From an uncultured Parasphingopyxis sp. (GTDB taxonomy: Bacteria; Pseudomonadota; Alphaproteobacteria; Sphingomonadales; Sphingomonadaceae), in NCBI GenBank assembly GCA_947259005.1, contig CAMYKP010000008.1, forward strand, positions 40,803 through 104,802: DNA of 64,000 nt, read 5' to 3'. Shown here one piece after another: positions 36,768 to 45,857 of this stretch. The notes below the pieces were generated by a model that saw nothing but the letters and a program-made list of their open reading frames with translations, ran no database searches and had not been told where the DNA came from. Each line of letters begins with the position of its first letter. The first letter of the stretch is position 1. The translations under genes and the position numbers were made by a program.

Positions 36768-37771
36768 AGCGCCGCAATCGCCTCGGCCAGCGGCCGCGCT
36801 TCCTCCGCGCCCTGATCCCAACTCGTCACGAACCGCGCCTCACCGATACCCCAATCGTAAAAATCAAAACCGGCGGCGCGCAGTGAAGCGGCCTCTTCAG
36901 GGGTGAGCTTGATAAACACCTCATTGGCCTCGACCGGAAAGACGAGCCTGCCTCGCGCTGCCTCTGCAATCAGGCGTGCGCCGGCGTTGGCCGCGCGCGC
37001 ATTTTTCAGCCAGAGATCGTCCCTCAGCATCGCCAGAATCTGTGCGGCAAGATAACGGCCCTTGGAGAGCAGATGCCCGCCGCGTTTCCGACGATAACCA
37101 ACTTCTGCCGCCTTTTTGCGCGCGTCCCCGAAAAGGATCAGTGCCTCGGCAGACATCCCGCCATTTTTCACGCAGCCGAAACTCAAAATATCGACCCCGG
37201 CCCGCCATGTGATGTCGGCGGGTGCGCAATCGAGACGAGCGACCGCATTGGCAAAGCGTGCGCCATCCATATGCAGACTCCACCCGCGCGCACGGCAAAG
37301 ATCGCCAAGCGCTCTCACCTCTTCGGCCGAATAGACCATGCCATATTCGCTGGCCTGGGTGATGGAGAGCGCGCCGACCTGCATCTGGTGCACATCGTCC
37401 CGGATCGATGCCGCCAGCCGCTCGACCTCGGCAGGCGCGAGCTTTGCTCCCTCCCCTGACCCGAGCAGCAGCTTCGCGCCATGCGTGTAAAATTCCGGAG
37501 CACCGCACTCGTCATTCTGGATGTGCGCTTCTTCGTGGCAGATGATTGCGCCATGCGGCGGACAGAGTGCTGCGAGCGCCAGTGCATTCGCCGCCGTGCC
37601 GGTCGACACCCACAGCGCCGATACGTCCGTTTCAAAAATTTCGGAAAAGGCGCCATCGAGCCGCTGGCTCAGCGCATCATCGTCATAAGCCGTATCGACT
37701 CTGTTCGCCGTAGCCAGCGCATCGAGCACGGGCTGACAGACAGAGGCCGCATTGTCGGAGAAGAAACGCAT
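36764..37771 (-). CDS. Threonine aldolase family PLP enzyme (beta-eliminating lyase)
   Basis: This 335-residue fold-type I PLP enzyme probably cleaves L-threonine or L-allo-threonine to glycine and acetaldehyde. The N-terminus MRFFSDNAASVCQPVLDAL and LWVSTGTAANALALAAL match the low-specificity threonine aldolase family. GWSLHMDGARFANAVAR holds the PLP-binding Asp, and the Schiff-base Lys sits in SFGCVKNGGMSAEALI. The ATG at 37771 fits the family start; a longer frame from 37873 adds an unrelated tail. The stop overlaps the EamA start (ATGA). Confidence 0.92.
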   Translation of the reverse strand: MRFFSDNAASVCQPVLDALATANRVDTAYDDDALSQRLDGAFSEIFETDVSALWVSTGTAANALALAALCPPHGAIICHEEAHIQNDECGAPEFYTHGAKLLLGSGEGAKLAPAEVERLAASIRDDVHQMQVGALSITQASEYGMVYSAEEVRALGDLCRARGWSLHMDGARFANAVARLDCAPADITWRAGVDILSFGCVKNGGMSAEALILFGDARKKAAEVGYRRKRGGHLLSKGRYLAAQILAMLRDDLWLKNARAANAGARLIAEAARGRLVFPVEANEVFIKLTPEEAASLRAAGFDFYDWGIGEARFVTSWDQGAEEARPLAEAIAAL

Positions 37772-37802
37772 GGCATCCGCATGGTATGTGGATGCTAAAA
37801 CG

Positions 37803-38192
37803 TCAACCGATCCGGCCAATCCGCTCGGCCGCGTCATCGGGCCGGTCTTGCGAAAGGGCGCTACGAATTTCATCTATGCCAAGTGGTTTGCGCAACAATG
37901 GCGCCGTGATGCTCTTGGAATCATATTTTGAATCATAGCCCGAAGCAAAGACGAACCGAATATTTCGCTCGTGCAATTCCTTCGCCAGCGGCAGCGAGTC
38001 TTCCTTGCCGAGATTGATGTCGAGGAAGGCAAAATCGAAGGCCTGCGATTCCACCAGCCCCCGGGCATCGGCGAGCGTCGACGCATGGCTTACATCGCAG
38101 CTGCACAGCGACTGGAGCATATCTTCGAGCATGAAGGCGAGCATATGCTCGTCCTCCACAATGAGAATCTTCTCAGGCATTTTCGCGTTCAT
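37803..38192 (-). CDS. Single-domain response regulator
   Basis: This 129-residue receiver-only protein has the acidic pair in ILIVEDEHML, phosphoacceptor Asp58 in FAFLDINLGK, a Ser/Ala switch region FVFASGYDS, and conserved Lys102 in LLRKPLG. There is no output domain, so it probably acts through a partner protein or phosphorelay. The ATG at 38192 lies 16 bases after the kinase stop with a G-rich ribosome binding site. It is the cognate partner of the HWE kinase immediately upstream. Confidence 0.92.
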   Translation of the reverse strand: MNAKMPEKILIVEDEHMLAFMLEDMLQSLCSCDVSHASTLADARGLVESQAFDFAFLDINLGKEDSLPLAKELHERNIRFVFASGYDSKYDSKSITAPLLRKPLGIDEIRSALSQDRPDDAAERIGRIG

Positions 38193-38208
38193 CGCCCCCC
38201 CGGTCGAT

Positions 38209-39210
38209 TTATTGGCCACTGGCGCCCTCCATTGGAGCCAGAAGCGTATAGTGCATTCCTGCTTCCTGATAATCCAGTTTCGCTTCTCCACGGAAATCGC
38301 CAGGCAAAATCCGCGTCAGCAGGGTCGACCCGAAACCCGTACGATCAAGAGCCATACATGCTGGTCCGCCCTGCTCAACCCATTCAAACTCGAGAAACGT
38401 CTCGCCATTCCGCGTGATTTTGGTCCAGCGAAGTGACACCATACCTTCGTCATTCGAGAGCGCACCATATTTAATCGCATTGGTCGCCAATTCGTTGATC
38501 GCCATGGCGAGGGTTTGCGCCTGCCTGGCGCCAAGCCGAACACGCGGTCCTTTGAGCCTCACCCGATGTGCACGCTCAAGATCGAAGGGCTGCAAAGCGC
38601 GTTTGACGACCTCACGGAAATTGGCGCCCCTCCATTTTTCATCGGTCAGGATGTCATGCGCGCTCGACAATGCCTGTAACCGACCCGTGAAATTCAAGCG
38701 CGCATCGGCGATCGGCTCGTCCTTGCGGAATGACATATGGGCAACTGCCTGCACAGTGGCGAGCGTGTTCTTGACCCGGTGATTCAGTTCATCGATCAGC
38801 GTTTTGAGATGCTCTTCATCTGCCTTGCGCTTGCTGATGTCTTCGACCAGCGAAATGCAGAAATCGGGTTCGCCGTCCGGGGACCGTTGCAGACCCACCG
38901 TGAGATTGGCCCAGATCAGTTCGCCATCCTTGCGGAAATAGCGCTTCTCCATCTGATAATGGGGTATTTCGCCCGCAATCAGCGCGCGCAGCAAATCCAG
39001 ATCCGTCTCCAGATCGTCGGGATGCGTAATGTCCTGAAAGGTAATCTGCAGCAACTCTTCATGGGCATAACCCAGAGTTTCGAGCAATCGCTCATTCACG
39101 CGGAGCCAGGAACCGTCCAAGCCTACATGCGCAATGCCGATAGCGGCATTTTCAAATGTAGCGTCAACAAGTTGGACGTTGCTCAGCATGTCCTCCGAGT
39201 AATGAAACAT
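38209..39210 (-). CDS. PAS-domain HWE-family histidine kinase
   Basis: This is a 333-residue soluble sensor kinase. An N-terminal PAS fold (about residues 10-130: FENAAIGIAHVGLDGSWLRVN, FQDITHPDDLETDLDL, YFRKDGELIWANLTV) is followed by the HWE dimerisation region with phosphoacceptor His144 in DELNHRVKNTLATVQ. The ATP-binding part has NELATNAIKYGAL, the W-x-E element in FEWVEQGGP, and GFGSTLLTRILPGDF. HWE kinases with a PAS domain are typical of alphaproteobacteria and often respond to light or redox through a cofactor. The conserved Cys of LOV domains is not seen, so the signal is unknown. Co-transcribed with the receiver protein downstream. Confidence 0.92.
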   Translation of the reverse strand: MFHYSEDMLSNVQLVDATFENAAIGIAHVGLDGSWLRVNERLLETLGYAHEELLQITFQDITHPDDLETDLDLLRALIAGEIPHYQMEKRYFRKDGELIWANLTVGLQRSPDGEPDFCISLVEDISKRKADEEHLKTLIDELNHRVKNTLATVQAVAHMSFRKDEPIADARLNFTGRLQALSSAHDILTDEKWRGANFREVVKRALQPFDLERAHRVRLKGPRVRLGARQAQTLAMAINELATNAIKYGALSNDEGMVSLRWTKITRNGETFLEFEWVEQGGPACMALDRTGFGSTLLTRILPGDFRGEAKLDYQEAGMHYTLLAPMEGASGQ

Positions 39211-39878
39211 TCAACCCACCTAGCCGTACCGGCTGTTATAACTCACTTATGATGGGTCGCATTTCCTATGAACCCTTCACTTTACCGAGTTCATTTCTAG
39301 CCCGCAAAGGTAAACGGATTGTTAACCGTATGCACCTTTGGAAAAGGCAGGAAAATGGTGCGTGATGTGGTGACGCCATTCCAGTGCATCGCGCCTATCA
39401 GCTCGATGATCTGGTGGATGATCATGGACGCCTTACAAGCCGGCAAGAGCTGGTGATATGCAACGCCAGTAGGATTTTACACATGGTTTGTATCCGCTTT
39501 GCCGACCGCAATTTCTAAGCGCAGTTGCAATCGCAAACTCCAGCCCTTGCCGGCGATCATCATAGGCGTTGACCGTAGATCATCGTGGAAGCGAAACTGT
39601 CGCCGCTCACCCGGTCGACAATATCGGTCATTTTCCAGTACGAGCCTGTTCGTTTCTCCCGCACCATATTGTTTGGGCGTCGCGCAAGGGATGTCCTTTA
39701 CCACCGGCCCGCAGTAGTTCCTGAGCGTTTTGTTCCGATTTTTGGTTCCTTGCGGTCGATGCGATCAACACCAAAGTCCTGCCCTGTTCTGTCTGACTAT
39801 CGCTGACAAAAACATCTTTGTTATTACAACGTCTCCCAATCCGAAGTCCGAAGAGGCGGTTTAATTGGCCCGCTGTTC
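39211..39878. other. Non-coding stretch at the left edge of the glycan region
   Basis: About 670 bases lie between the HWE kinase start and the first sulfotransferase stop. The sequence is less GC-rich than its surroundings and breaks up all long frames. Short frames at 39477-39704 and 39628-39939 have no recognisable motifs or convincing start sites. It may be decayed coding DNA or a recombination scar at the boundary of the accessory locus. I see no insertion sequence ends or tRNA fragment in it. Confidence 0.4.
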
Positions 39879-40601
39879 TTATAACGCTTCCGGGTAATAT
39901 CGCTCCAAGAGGTGGGCATAGTTCGCACGAACGCGGCAAATCAGATCCGTCGGCAATTCGGTGCGCCAGTTGTCGGGGTCGCCGGACCGGAAGTGCGAAA
40001 AATCATCCTGGTCGCCGGTATGGCGCCTCCCGGCAAAAGCCGAAAACTGGAATTCGGATCGTGCGGGCATCTGCGTATCGGGCCCGGCAATGCGAGCAAG
40101 GTGAATCCCCAGCTGGCTGTTAACGTCATTCACCAAATCTTCCATCCTGAGCGTTTGAAACGTCCCGTCGTCGAAATCCCAATCGCCCACCGATCTAAGC
40201 GGACCGGCTGTATTTCCATAGAAGCCCGCGCTTTCCAGGAAATGCAGAGTGGCCCAAAGTCCTTCGTCCTTGCTGCATGCCAAGAGCAACGATCTTTGTT
40301 CCGCAAGTTCGGGCCAGCCATCGAGAGGATGAGAATTTCGATGCGAGTAATATGCCGAAACGACAATACTGAGAGGATTGCGGATTATATGCAGCGATCC
40401 GCCACTGCATGAGCCCTTGAGCGATCCATAGTCCGCATTGGTGAGATGCGAGATATGCTGATGTGCAGAGGGAACGGCTTCGCCATGATGAGAACTGAAA
40501 AGCGTCAGGCCGTTGAGTTCACAAAACCGTTCCAGATAGATTCTGGTAAATCGGGTGGCGCATTTGTGATGGGCCAGGATGGCGAGTGTCGGCGATTCCA
40601 T
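39879..40601 (-). CDS. Sulfotransferase domain protein
   Basis: This 240-residue protein has the two PAPS-binding elements of sulfotransferases: an N-terminal 5'-phosphosulfate loop in AILAHHKCATRFTRIYLERF and the 3'-phosphate site in LHIIRNPLSIVVSAYYSHRN. The C-terminal part contains DDFSHFRSGDPDNWRTEL, resembling the conserved end region of cytosolic-type sulfotransferases. It should transfer sulfate from PAPS to a glycan or other hydroxylated acceptor; the acceptor is unknown. It is the last gene of the minus-strand block with FkbM and gmd, 85 bases after the FkbM stop. The 3' neighbour is an apparently empty stretch. Confidence 0.8.
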   Translation of the reverse strand: MESPTLAILAHHKCATRFTRIYLERFCELNGLTLFSSHHGEAVPSAHQHISHLTNADYGSLKGSCSGGSLHIIRNPLSIVVSAYYSHRNSHPLDGWPELAEQRSLLLACSKDEGLWATLHFLESAGFYGNTAGPLRSVGDWDFDDGTFQTLRMEDLVNDVNSQLGIHLARIAGPDTQMPARSEFQFSAFAGRRHTGDQDDFSHFRSGDPDNWRTELPTDLICRVRANYAHLLERYYPEAL

Positions 40602-40686
40602 TTCAATGTTTTTCTGATTGATTTGCGTTTCCTGTTGGCGCTGTTCCGGTTTGAGGTCTGGTACCAGTTGGGCGTTGCTGAACCGG

Positions 40687-41589
40687 CTAGAGGACCAGAA
40701 TATCGGTGAAGCGAATTCCCGAGCTGAATTTCTCGAACAGCGAATCCAATGCGGATCGTGTCAGCGGCACAAGCCCGGGCGAAGGCGCATCCAGATCGAG
40801 AAAAACTTCATGCGGCGCCTCCAAAAGCGCAGTGCAAAATTTTTCATACGAGCCGGATCGCTTCATGCCATAGGGCCAGAATTCCAAAACCATAGGCGGC
40901 CGCTCTGACAGGAAACGCGAAGCGCCAGCGAGTATATATCCCTCATAGCCCTGCGTATCCATCCAGATCAGACTTCCGGCACCGTCTGCCAATTCCAGAT
41001 AGTCATCCAACTTTTCTTGCCGGACGTCGACCTTTCTGCGCGCCGGTTCGCAAAAATGCCCGGCTTCATCTGACAGGCAAATGCGGTGATCTCCGAAATT
41101 GCTTTCCGAGAGCTCCAGCGCAACCGTCTCGCCGGTCTCTTCGCCCAGGGCCGTTGGATGGGCTTCAATGATATCATTCAATCTATTCAGCGCTATCGCT
41201 GACTCAAGCCGACCAAAATTTCCAGGATCGGGCTCAAAGGCGACTATCCTCTTGAAGACACCGAGCCGCGCCGCCGGGATACATATCGAACCCAGATTTG
41301 CGCCGACATCGATCAGTGTTGCAATTTCGCCGAGATCTCGATGCCGCCCGACCAAGTCCAGCGCTTTGATAAACTTATCGAATTCAAACGCCTCATTACA
41401 AATATAGATATGGCGTGAAATGACCCTGTCGGAGCTGTTGAGCACGAAAATGCCAACATCAATCTCATGCTCAAAGTCTTGATTGGCTGGCATTTCGTCG
41501 AAAAGTGCATGCCTGCTTTTCCGAACATTTTCCGACACAATCAGAAACTCGATGTCTTGCGGCCGACACGGCGGCAATCTGACTCGCAC
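40687..41589 (-). CDS. FkbM family methyltransferase
   Basis: This protein of up to 300 residues matches the FkbM methyltransferases, which O-methylate sugars or related hydroxyls. The SAM-binding region shows TLIDVGANLGSICIPAARLG then IVAFEPDPGNFGRLESAIALN, followed by a GEETGETVALELSESNFGDHRI strand pair and SLIWMDTQGYEGYILAGA. The start is uncertain. The GTG at 41589 overlaps gmd by 49 bases; a GTG at 41538 lies just after the gmd stop; an ATG at 41493 is also possible. Being downstream of gmd suggests it decorates a 6-deoxyhexose, which is inference. Confidence 0.87.
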   Translation of the reverse strand: MRVRLPPCRPQDIEFLIVSENVRKSRHALFDEMPANQDFEHEIDVGIFVLNSSDRVISRHIYICNEAFEFDKFIKALDLVGRHRDLGEIATLIDVGANLGSICIPAARLGVFKRIVAFEPDPGNFGRLESAIALNRLNDIIEAHPTALGEETGETVALELSESNFGDHRICLSDEAGHFCEPARRKVDVRQEKLDDYLELADGAGSLIWMDTQGYEGYILAGASRFLSERPPMVLEFWPYGMKRSGSYEKFCTALLEAPHEVFLDLDAPSPGLVPLTRSALDSLFEKFSSGIRFTDILVL

Positions 41590-42575
41590 ATCAATTCGAC
41601 AAGGCCCTGAAATTCAACATCCCTGGTCCAGCCGAGTTCCCGTTCGGCCTTCGAGGGATCCCCGCACAATATATCGACTTCCGCGGGGCGGTAGAAACCG
41701 GGATTTATCCGGATGAGAACACGGTCCGTTTTCCTGTCTATACCAATCTCTTCTATGCCCTCGCCCGACCATTGAATGTCCCAGCCATGGAAGGTGGCTG
41801 CCGCCTTGACGAAATCGCGGATGGAATGGGTGATGCCGGTCGCCAACACGAAATCATCGGCCTGAGGCTGCTGAAGCATCTGCCACATGCCTTTCACATA
41901 GTCCCCGGCATAGCCCCAATCGCGCTGCGCATCGAGATTGCCCAGCTCAAGGCATTCCTGCTTGCCTGCCGCAATTTGCGCGAAGGCCAGGGTGATCTTG
42001 CGGGTCACGAACTCCCGTCCTCTCAAATGGGATTCATGGTTGAAGAGAATGCCCGAGCTTGCGCGCAGCCCATAACTCTCGCGATAATTCACCGTGGACC
42101 AATGCGCGAACAACTTTGCCACGCCGTATGGGCTGCGCGGATAGAAGGGCGTTGTTTCCGATTGTGGCGTGGCCTGCGCCTTGCCGTACATCTCCGATGT
42201 TGACGCCTGATAGAATCTGCAATCGCTTGCTGAAGACCGCACGACCTCCAACAGTCTCATCGCCCCGATACCGTCGACATCGGCTGTATAGATTGGTAGC
42301 TCAAACGAGGCCCCTACGAAACTCTGGGCTGCCAGATTATATATCTCATCGGGTTTGATGGTATCGATCACACGCTGGATATTTGTCATCTCCAGCAGTT
42401 CAAAATCGTGGAGAGTGATCTGATCGAGAATGCCCAGCTCGTCGAGACGCCCCGTCCCGATGACACCGATCCTTCTCAATCCGCCATGAACGTCGTAGCC
42501 TTTCTCGAGCAGGAATTGCGCCAGGAGAGCTCCATCCTGGCCCGTAATCCCCGTAACGAAAGCACATTTTCCCAT
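41541..42575 (-). CDS. gmd: GDP-mannose 4,6-dehydratase
   Basis: This 344-residue extended SDR enzyme converts GDP-mannose to GDP-4-keto-6-deoxymannose, the common precursor of GDP-fucose, GDP-rhamnose and GDP-perosamine. Visible features are the NAD(P) loop FVTGITGQDGALLAQFLLEKG, DEIYNLAAQSFVGASFE, the catalytic Ser/Thr in YQASTSEMYG, the YxxxK in SPYGVAKLFAHW, ILFNHESHLRGREFVTRK, and NLDAQRDWGYAGDYVKGMW. Length is normal. No GDP-fucose synthase or GDP-rhamnose reductase accompanies it in this window. It is divergent from the second sulfotransferase gene. Confidence 0.94.
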   Translation of the reverse strand: MGKCAFVTGITGQDGALLAQFLLEKGYDVHGGLRRIGVIGTGRLDELGILDQITLHDFELLEMTNIQRVIDTIKPDEIYNLAAQSFVGASFELPIYTADVDGIGAMRLLEVVRSSASDCRFYQASTSEMYGKAQATPQSETTPFYPRSPYGVAKLFAHWSTVNYRESYGLRASSGILFNHESHLRGREFVTRKITLAFAQIAAGKQECLELGNLDAQRDWGYAGDYVKGMWQMLQQPQADDFVLATGITHSIRDFVKAAATFHGWDIQWSGEGIEEIGIDRKTDRVLIRINPGFYRPAEVDILCGDPSKAERELGWTRDVEFQGLVELMCESDCRRVGRKTSSF

Positions 42576-42710
42576 GCCGTGTTTCTCCCCGCCAATTGCC
42601 TAGAAAGCCTATACTGCCAAGGCAACATGCTATTCGAATTCGATTGGACAATGGCCGAAGCGTTGGCCATTGATGCTTCCATACCGGGCACACGAACCTG
42701 AAAGCGCACA

Positions 42711-43541
42711 ATGACCGGAGCCAATAGACACCGGCAGCTTCTTAAATATGAGGGAGCGAAGCTCGCCGCCGAAACGCAGTCATTTGAGAAGCTCATTTTT
42801 CTGCATCTCGAAAAGACAGCGGGAATGAGCACGCGGCGATTCCTGAGCGGTTTGTTTGGCGGCAAGGCTGTTTCACCTCATTGCGATGAGCGCGATTTTG
42901 CCGATTTCGTGCCGCGTTATCCAGTGATTGTCGGTCATGTGGGATTGGCGTCGATAGAGATTGAATCGGACGAATTTCGCTGGTTCACAATTCTGCGCGA
43001 CCCGGTTCGACGTATCCTTTCATTGATGAATTTCTGGGCCCAGCAGATTCACGATGAAACGCCTTACTGGACAGCGGGAACGGAGATCGAACGCGACGCA
43101 TATTCGTTGGCAAATAGCGTCGATTGCGAGGCCTTCTTGTCGTCCTCAAACCCGAAGATCATCGATCAGGTAAGAAATCTTGCCTGCCGGCGATTTGCAG
43201 GCCGGAAACAGGGCGATTTATCCGATCAAGATTTCGCGGAGCTTGCTTTCGAGAAACTGGAAAACGATGCGTTATTCTTCGGATTACAAGAGCAATATCA
43301 CCTCTCCATGCTCCAGCTCCCGCTCCTTCTGGACATCCCCATCGCGGCGAAGGATTTTGCCGAAAGCCGAACGAACCGCTCCAAGGCACTCCGGCATTCT
43401 GGCCGCGATGCCTTGTTGATGGATCATCCTTCGATTGCTGCCGACACTATTCTTTTCAGCAAGGCCAAAACATTGTTCGCCAGGCGTATGGACGACGCAT
43501 CCCATCGCATCTTCAATATCGTGGCAGGCTCAAATAGCTGA
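42711..43541 (+). CDS. Sulfotransferase family 2-like protein
   Basis: This 276-residue protein resembles the sulfotransferase family 2 group, which includes heparan 2-O- and chondroitin sulfotransferases. The 5'-phosphosulfate loop is IFLHLEKTAGMSTRRFL, and the 3'-phosphate site is WFTILRDPVRRILSLMNFW. ALFFGLQEQYHLSMLQL near residue 205 corresponds to the conserved FxGxxE-Y region of the family. It should sulfate a sugar using PAPS. It is the second sulfotransferase in this glycan locus, on the opposite strand from the first, and divergent from gmd across about 135 bases. Confidence 0.85.
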   Translation: MTGANRHRQLLKYEGAKLAAETQSFEKLIFLHLEKTAGMSTRRFLSGLFGGKAVSPHCDERDFADFVPRYPVIVGHVGLASIEIESDEFRWFTILRDPVRRILSLMNFWAQQIHDETPYWTAGTEIERDAYSLANSVDCEAFLSSSNPKIIDQVRNLACRRFAGRKQGDLSDQDFAELAFEKLENDALFFGLQEQYHLSMLQLPLLLDIPIAAKDFAESRTNRSKALRHSGRDALLMDHPSIAADTILFSKAKTLFARRMDDASHRIFNIVAGSNS

Positions 43542-43586
43542 CCATCGGCCAATCAGTTTAGCGTTGCGATTAACGCTTCTGTACGG

Positions 43587-44639
43587 TCAGCTTGTAGCCG
43601 TGAGGCGCTGAACCACATTAGACCAGCTAATATCCAGCTGGTGATACAAATCCCTGCCGGCCTTGCCCATTTGCCTTGCGCTTTCCCGGTCGCCCCAAAG
43701 TCTGTCCAGGCCATCGGCTATACCCTGCGCTGTCGGCGCCACGACCAATCCCGTCTCGTCAGGCGCGACAAACTCCAGCACCCCGCCTGAATCGCTACTT
43801 GTCAGGACCGGTTTGCCCGACAACATCGCTTCCAGCGTCACAAAGCCATAATCCTCATCAATTGGCGCAAACACGACACCCAACGCCCCGGCATAGAGGT
43901 CCAGTTTTTCCTGCTCCGAAATATTTGCCGCCCAAACCACCCTGTCGTCGACGCCCAACTCTGCTGCCTGCTTCTGGAGAAAGCGGAAATACCGGTCATT
44001 CTTGAAGCCGCCTGCAAAAATTACGCGGACATCCGCCTGTGTATGGACCAGCGCTTCAAGCACCAGTATCTGGCGTTTGAGTGGATCGGGACGGCTCAGG
44101 CAAAGGATATAGTCTTTTGCCGGTGCGCAGCTGAAGCGATCAGCAAGCGGCGGCGGGCAATAGAGATGCGATGCCGTGAACTCATTATATTTCCGCAGGC
44201 GGCCCGCTACATTTTTCGAGAGCGCGTGAACGGCTGTCGCATCGTTCAGGACGGCATTGTCCGATGCGATAACGGCCTTCCGCATCTCGCTGCCATTGTC
44301 TTCATTCGCCAAATGACCAATTTTGCGATCCCAAAGTTCATAAGCCTGTCGATATTGATGGATAATCCACAAGATCTTGTTCGGATGCTGGATCAGATAG
44401 GCTGGAAATTTCAGCCCGATAACAAGATCGACATGGGTCTGAGACGGGTTGTGCAGGCTCAACAGACTGCATGCTTTCATCCGGTCCAGCAACCGCCCCT
44501 TGCCGGGATCGGAAAATGGAATTTGCAAAAGATCTGCATGATGCCCCTCATCCCGCAAAGCTGTCAGTAGTCCGTCAGCCAGATATTCGGCTCCGCCTTC
44601 GGCAAAAGGCTCATAGGCGTTCACGACAACGATCCTCAA
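43587..44639 (-). CDS. Glycosyltransferase family 4 protein
   Basis: This is a 350-residue GT-B glycosyltransferase. The N-terminal half begins with VVVNAYEPFAEGGAEYLADGLLTAL, the usual acceptor-domain glycine loop. The C-terminal nucleotide-sugar half has YILCLSRPDPLKRQILVLEAL, VIFAGGFKNDRYF, and the E-x7-E motif in DEDYGFVTLEAMLSGKPVLTSSDSGG. It probably transfers a hexose onto a lipid- or protein-linked glycan in the cytoplasm; the sugar is not predictable. It is divergent from the fucosyltransferase-like gene. Confidence 0.91.
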   Translation of the reverse strand: MRIVVVNAYEPFAEGGAEYLADGLLTALRDEGHHADLLQIPFSDPGKGRLLDRMKACSLLSLHNPSQTHVDLVIGLKFPAYLIQHPNKILWIIHQYRQAYELWDRKIGHLANEDNGSEMRKAVIASDNAVLNDATAVHALSKNVAGRLRKYNEFTASHLYCPPPLADRFSCAPAKDYILCLSRPDPLKRQILVLEALVHTQADVRVIFAGGFKNDRYFRFLQKQAAELGVDDRVVWAANISEQEKLDLYAGALGVVFAPIDEDYGFVTLEAMLSGKPVLTSSDSGGVLEFVAPDETGLVVAPTAQGIADGLDRLWGDRESARQMGKAGRDLYHQLDISWSNVVQRLTATS

Positions 44640-44720
44640 ACTTCACTCCCGTTTTCCATCCAAGCCCGTCCGACGGGCTTTGGTGTTGTGGCCGTGCCCG
44701 ATATTTTGCAAGAGAAGCGG

Positions 44721-45857
44721 ATGCGTTTTTTCCGCCGATCTCCTTCTGATATCCCTGTTCTGGCACCGAGTGAGGAATTGACTGGATTGTCGGGCGACAA
44801 CCTCAATCCCCGTCTCTCGCTATCTGGCAACAGACGATTGGAAGAGGAGGCTGCCGAGGCTTTGTGCGCTGTCGCTGGCGTGGAGAATATTCCGCGCGAA
44901 GACACGCCGAAAAACCCATATTTCTACCTTGATCGTCGCTATCATGCCTGTGGCAATCTGAAGCGAGCAAAGTCCGGCAAGATCGACTTTATCTGGCTAC
45001 CGATCCATGGCCGCATCGGCAATCACATCATCCAGCTTGTCTATGCCACTGCATTTGCCAAAGCGCATGGCATCCCGAAAATCTATCATGACTTCGAATG
45101 GATGCCGCCAACAAGCCGATTGGGCGAGGAGCAGCCGAGCCCGGCCTATTTGCGAGGTCGACCCAGCCTGCTCACCCGCGAAGCCGGTTTCCGCACTGCC
45201 TTTTTCTACAAGAAGCAATATCCGGCGATACGGGACCTTACGCCGGGTCAATATGCGCAGATTTTGCGCGATCATCTCCGCGGCTATGCGCCATGGCTGC
45301 CGGTTCCGCCCGCAAAGGATATGATCACGGTCAATATCCGCGGCGGCGACATAATGAAGCTACAGAAAAACCCGCCTAATCATTACGTCTCCCCGCCGGT
45401 TTCATTCTACATCAAGGCGGTAGAACATGCCTTGGCGGAAACGGGGCGCAATCGCCTCGATATCGTTTCGGAGGACCGTTCAAATCCGGCAGTCGACGCA
45501 CTCGAATACTGGGCGCGCGAACAAGGTATGGACGTGGTCATCGACAATGAACGGACGGTTGAACGCGACATCCGCCGGTTGTTGGCCGCGGAATATCTGA
45601 TCGCGGGTTTTACAACCTTCGCCGAGTCACTCGCGCTGCTCTCCGAAAATCTCAAAAGCTTCTACTATTTTCGTTATGGCTGGAAAATCGATACGCTCGT
45701 CGCAGGGCTGGAAAATGTCTATCGCGGTTATGACAGCGATGAGAGTTACACGCCTCCGAACAGGTGGAAAAATACCCTGGAGCAGCGCCGGGCGATTGTG
45801 GACTTCCCGATCGAAAAAATCGGGCTCGATCGTTGTTCGGAGGGCCGGGATTTGTGA
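44721..45857 (+). CDS. Fucosyltransferase-like glycosyltransferase (GT11/O-fucosyltransferase superfamily)
   Basis: This 378-residue protein carries two elements typical of GDP-fucose-using GT-B enzymes: WLPIHGRIGNHIIQLVYATAFAKAHG near residue 95, similar to the GT11 motif GxxGNQLFQ-A-A-A, and a nucleotide-binding VNIRGGDIMKL near residue 210, similar to the HxRRGD motif. A SEDRSNPAVDALEYW stretch and FTTFAESLALLS match the C-terminal donor site. Similarity is weak, so the donor is not certain, but gmd in the same locus supports a 6-deoxyhexose. The ATG at 44721 is preferred over a GTG at 44688. The next gene starts at an overlapping GTGA. Confidence 0.72.
   Translation: MRFFRRSPSDIPVLAPSEELTGLSGDNLNPRLSLSGNRRLEEEAAEALCAVAGVENIPREDTPKNPYFYLDRRYHACGNLKRAKSGKIDFIWLPIHGRIGNHIIQLVYATAFAKAHGIPKIYHDFEWMPPTSRLGEEQPSPAYLRGRPSLLTREAGFRTAFFYKKQYPAIRDLTPGQYAQILRDHLRGYAPWLPVPPAKDMITVNIRGGDIMKLQKNPPNHYVSPPVSFYIKAVEHALAETGRNRLDIVSEDRSNPAVDALEYWAREQGMDVVIDNERTVERDIRRLLAAEYLIAGFTTFAESLALLSENLKSFYYFRYGWKIDTLVAGLENVYRGYDSDESYTPPNRWKNTLEQRRAIVDFPIEKIGLDRCSEGRDL

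Noticed and set aside
39477..39939. Two short minus-strand frames in the empty stretch beside the glycan locus
   Set aside because: No ribosome binding sites, no motifs, and one overlaps the end of the sulfotransferase gene.
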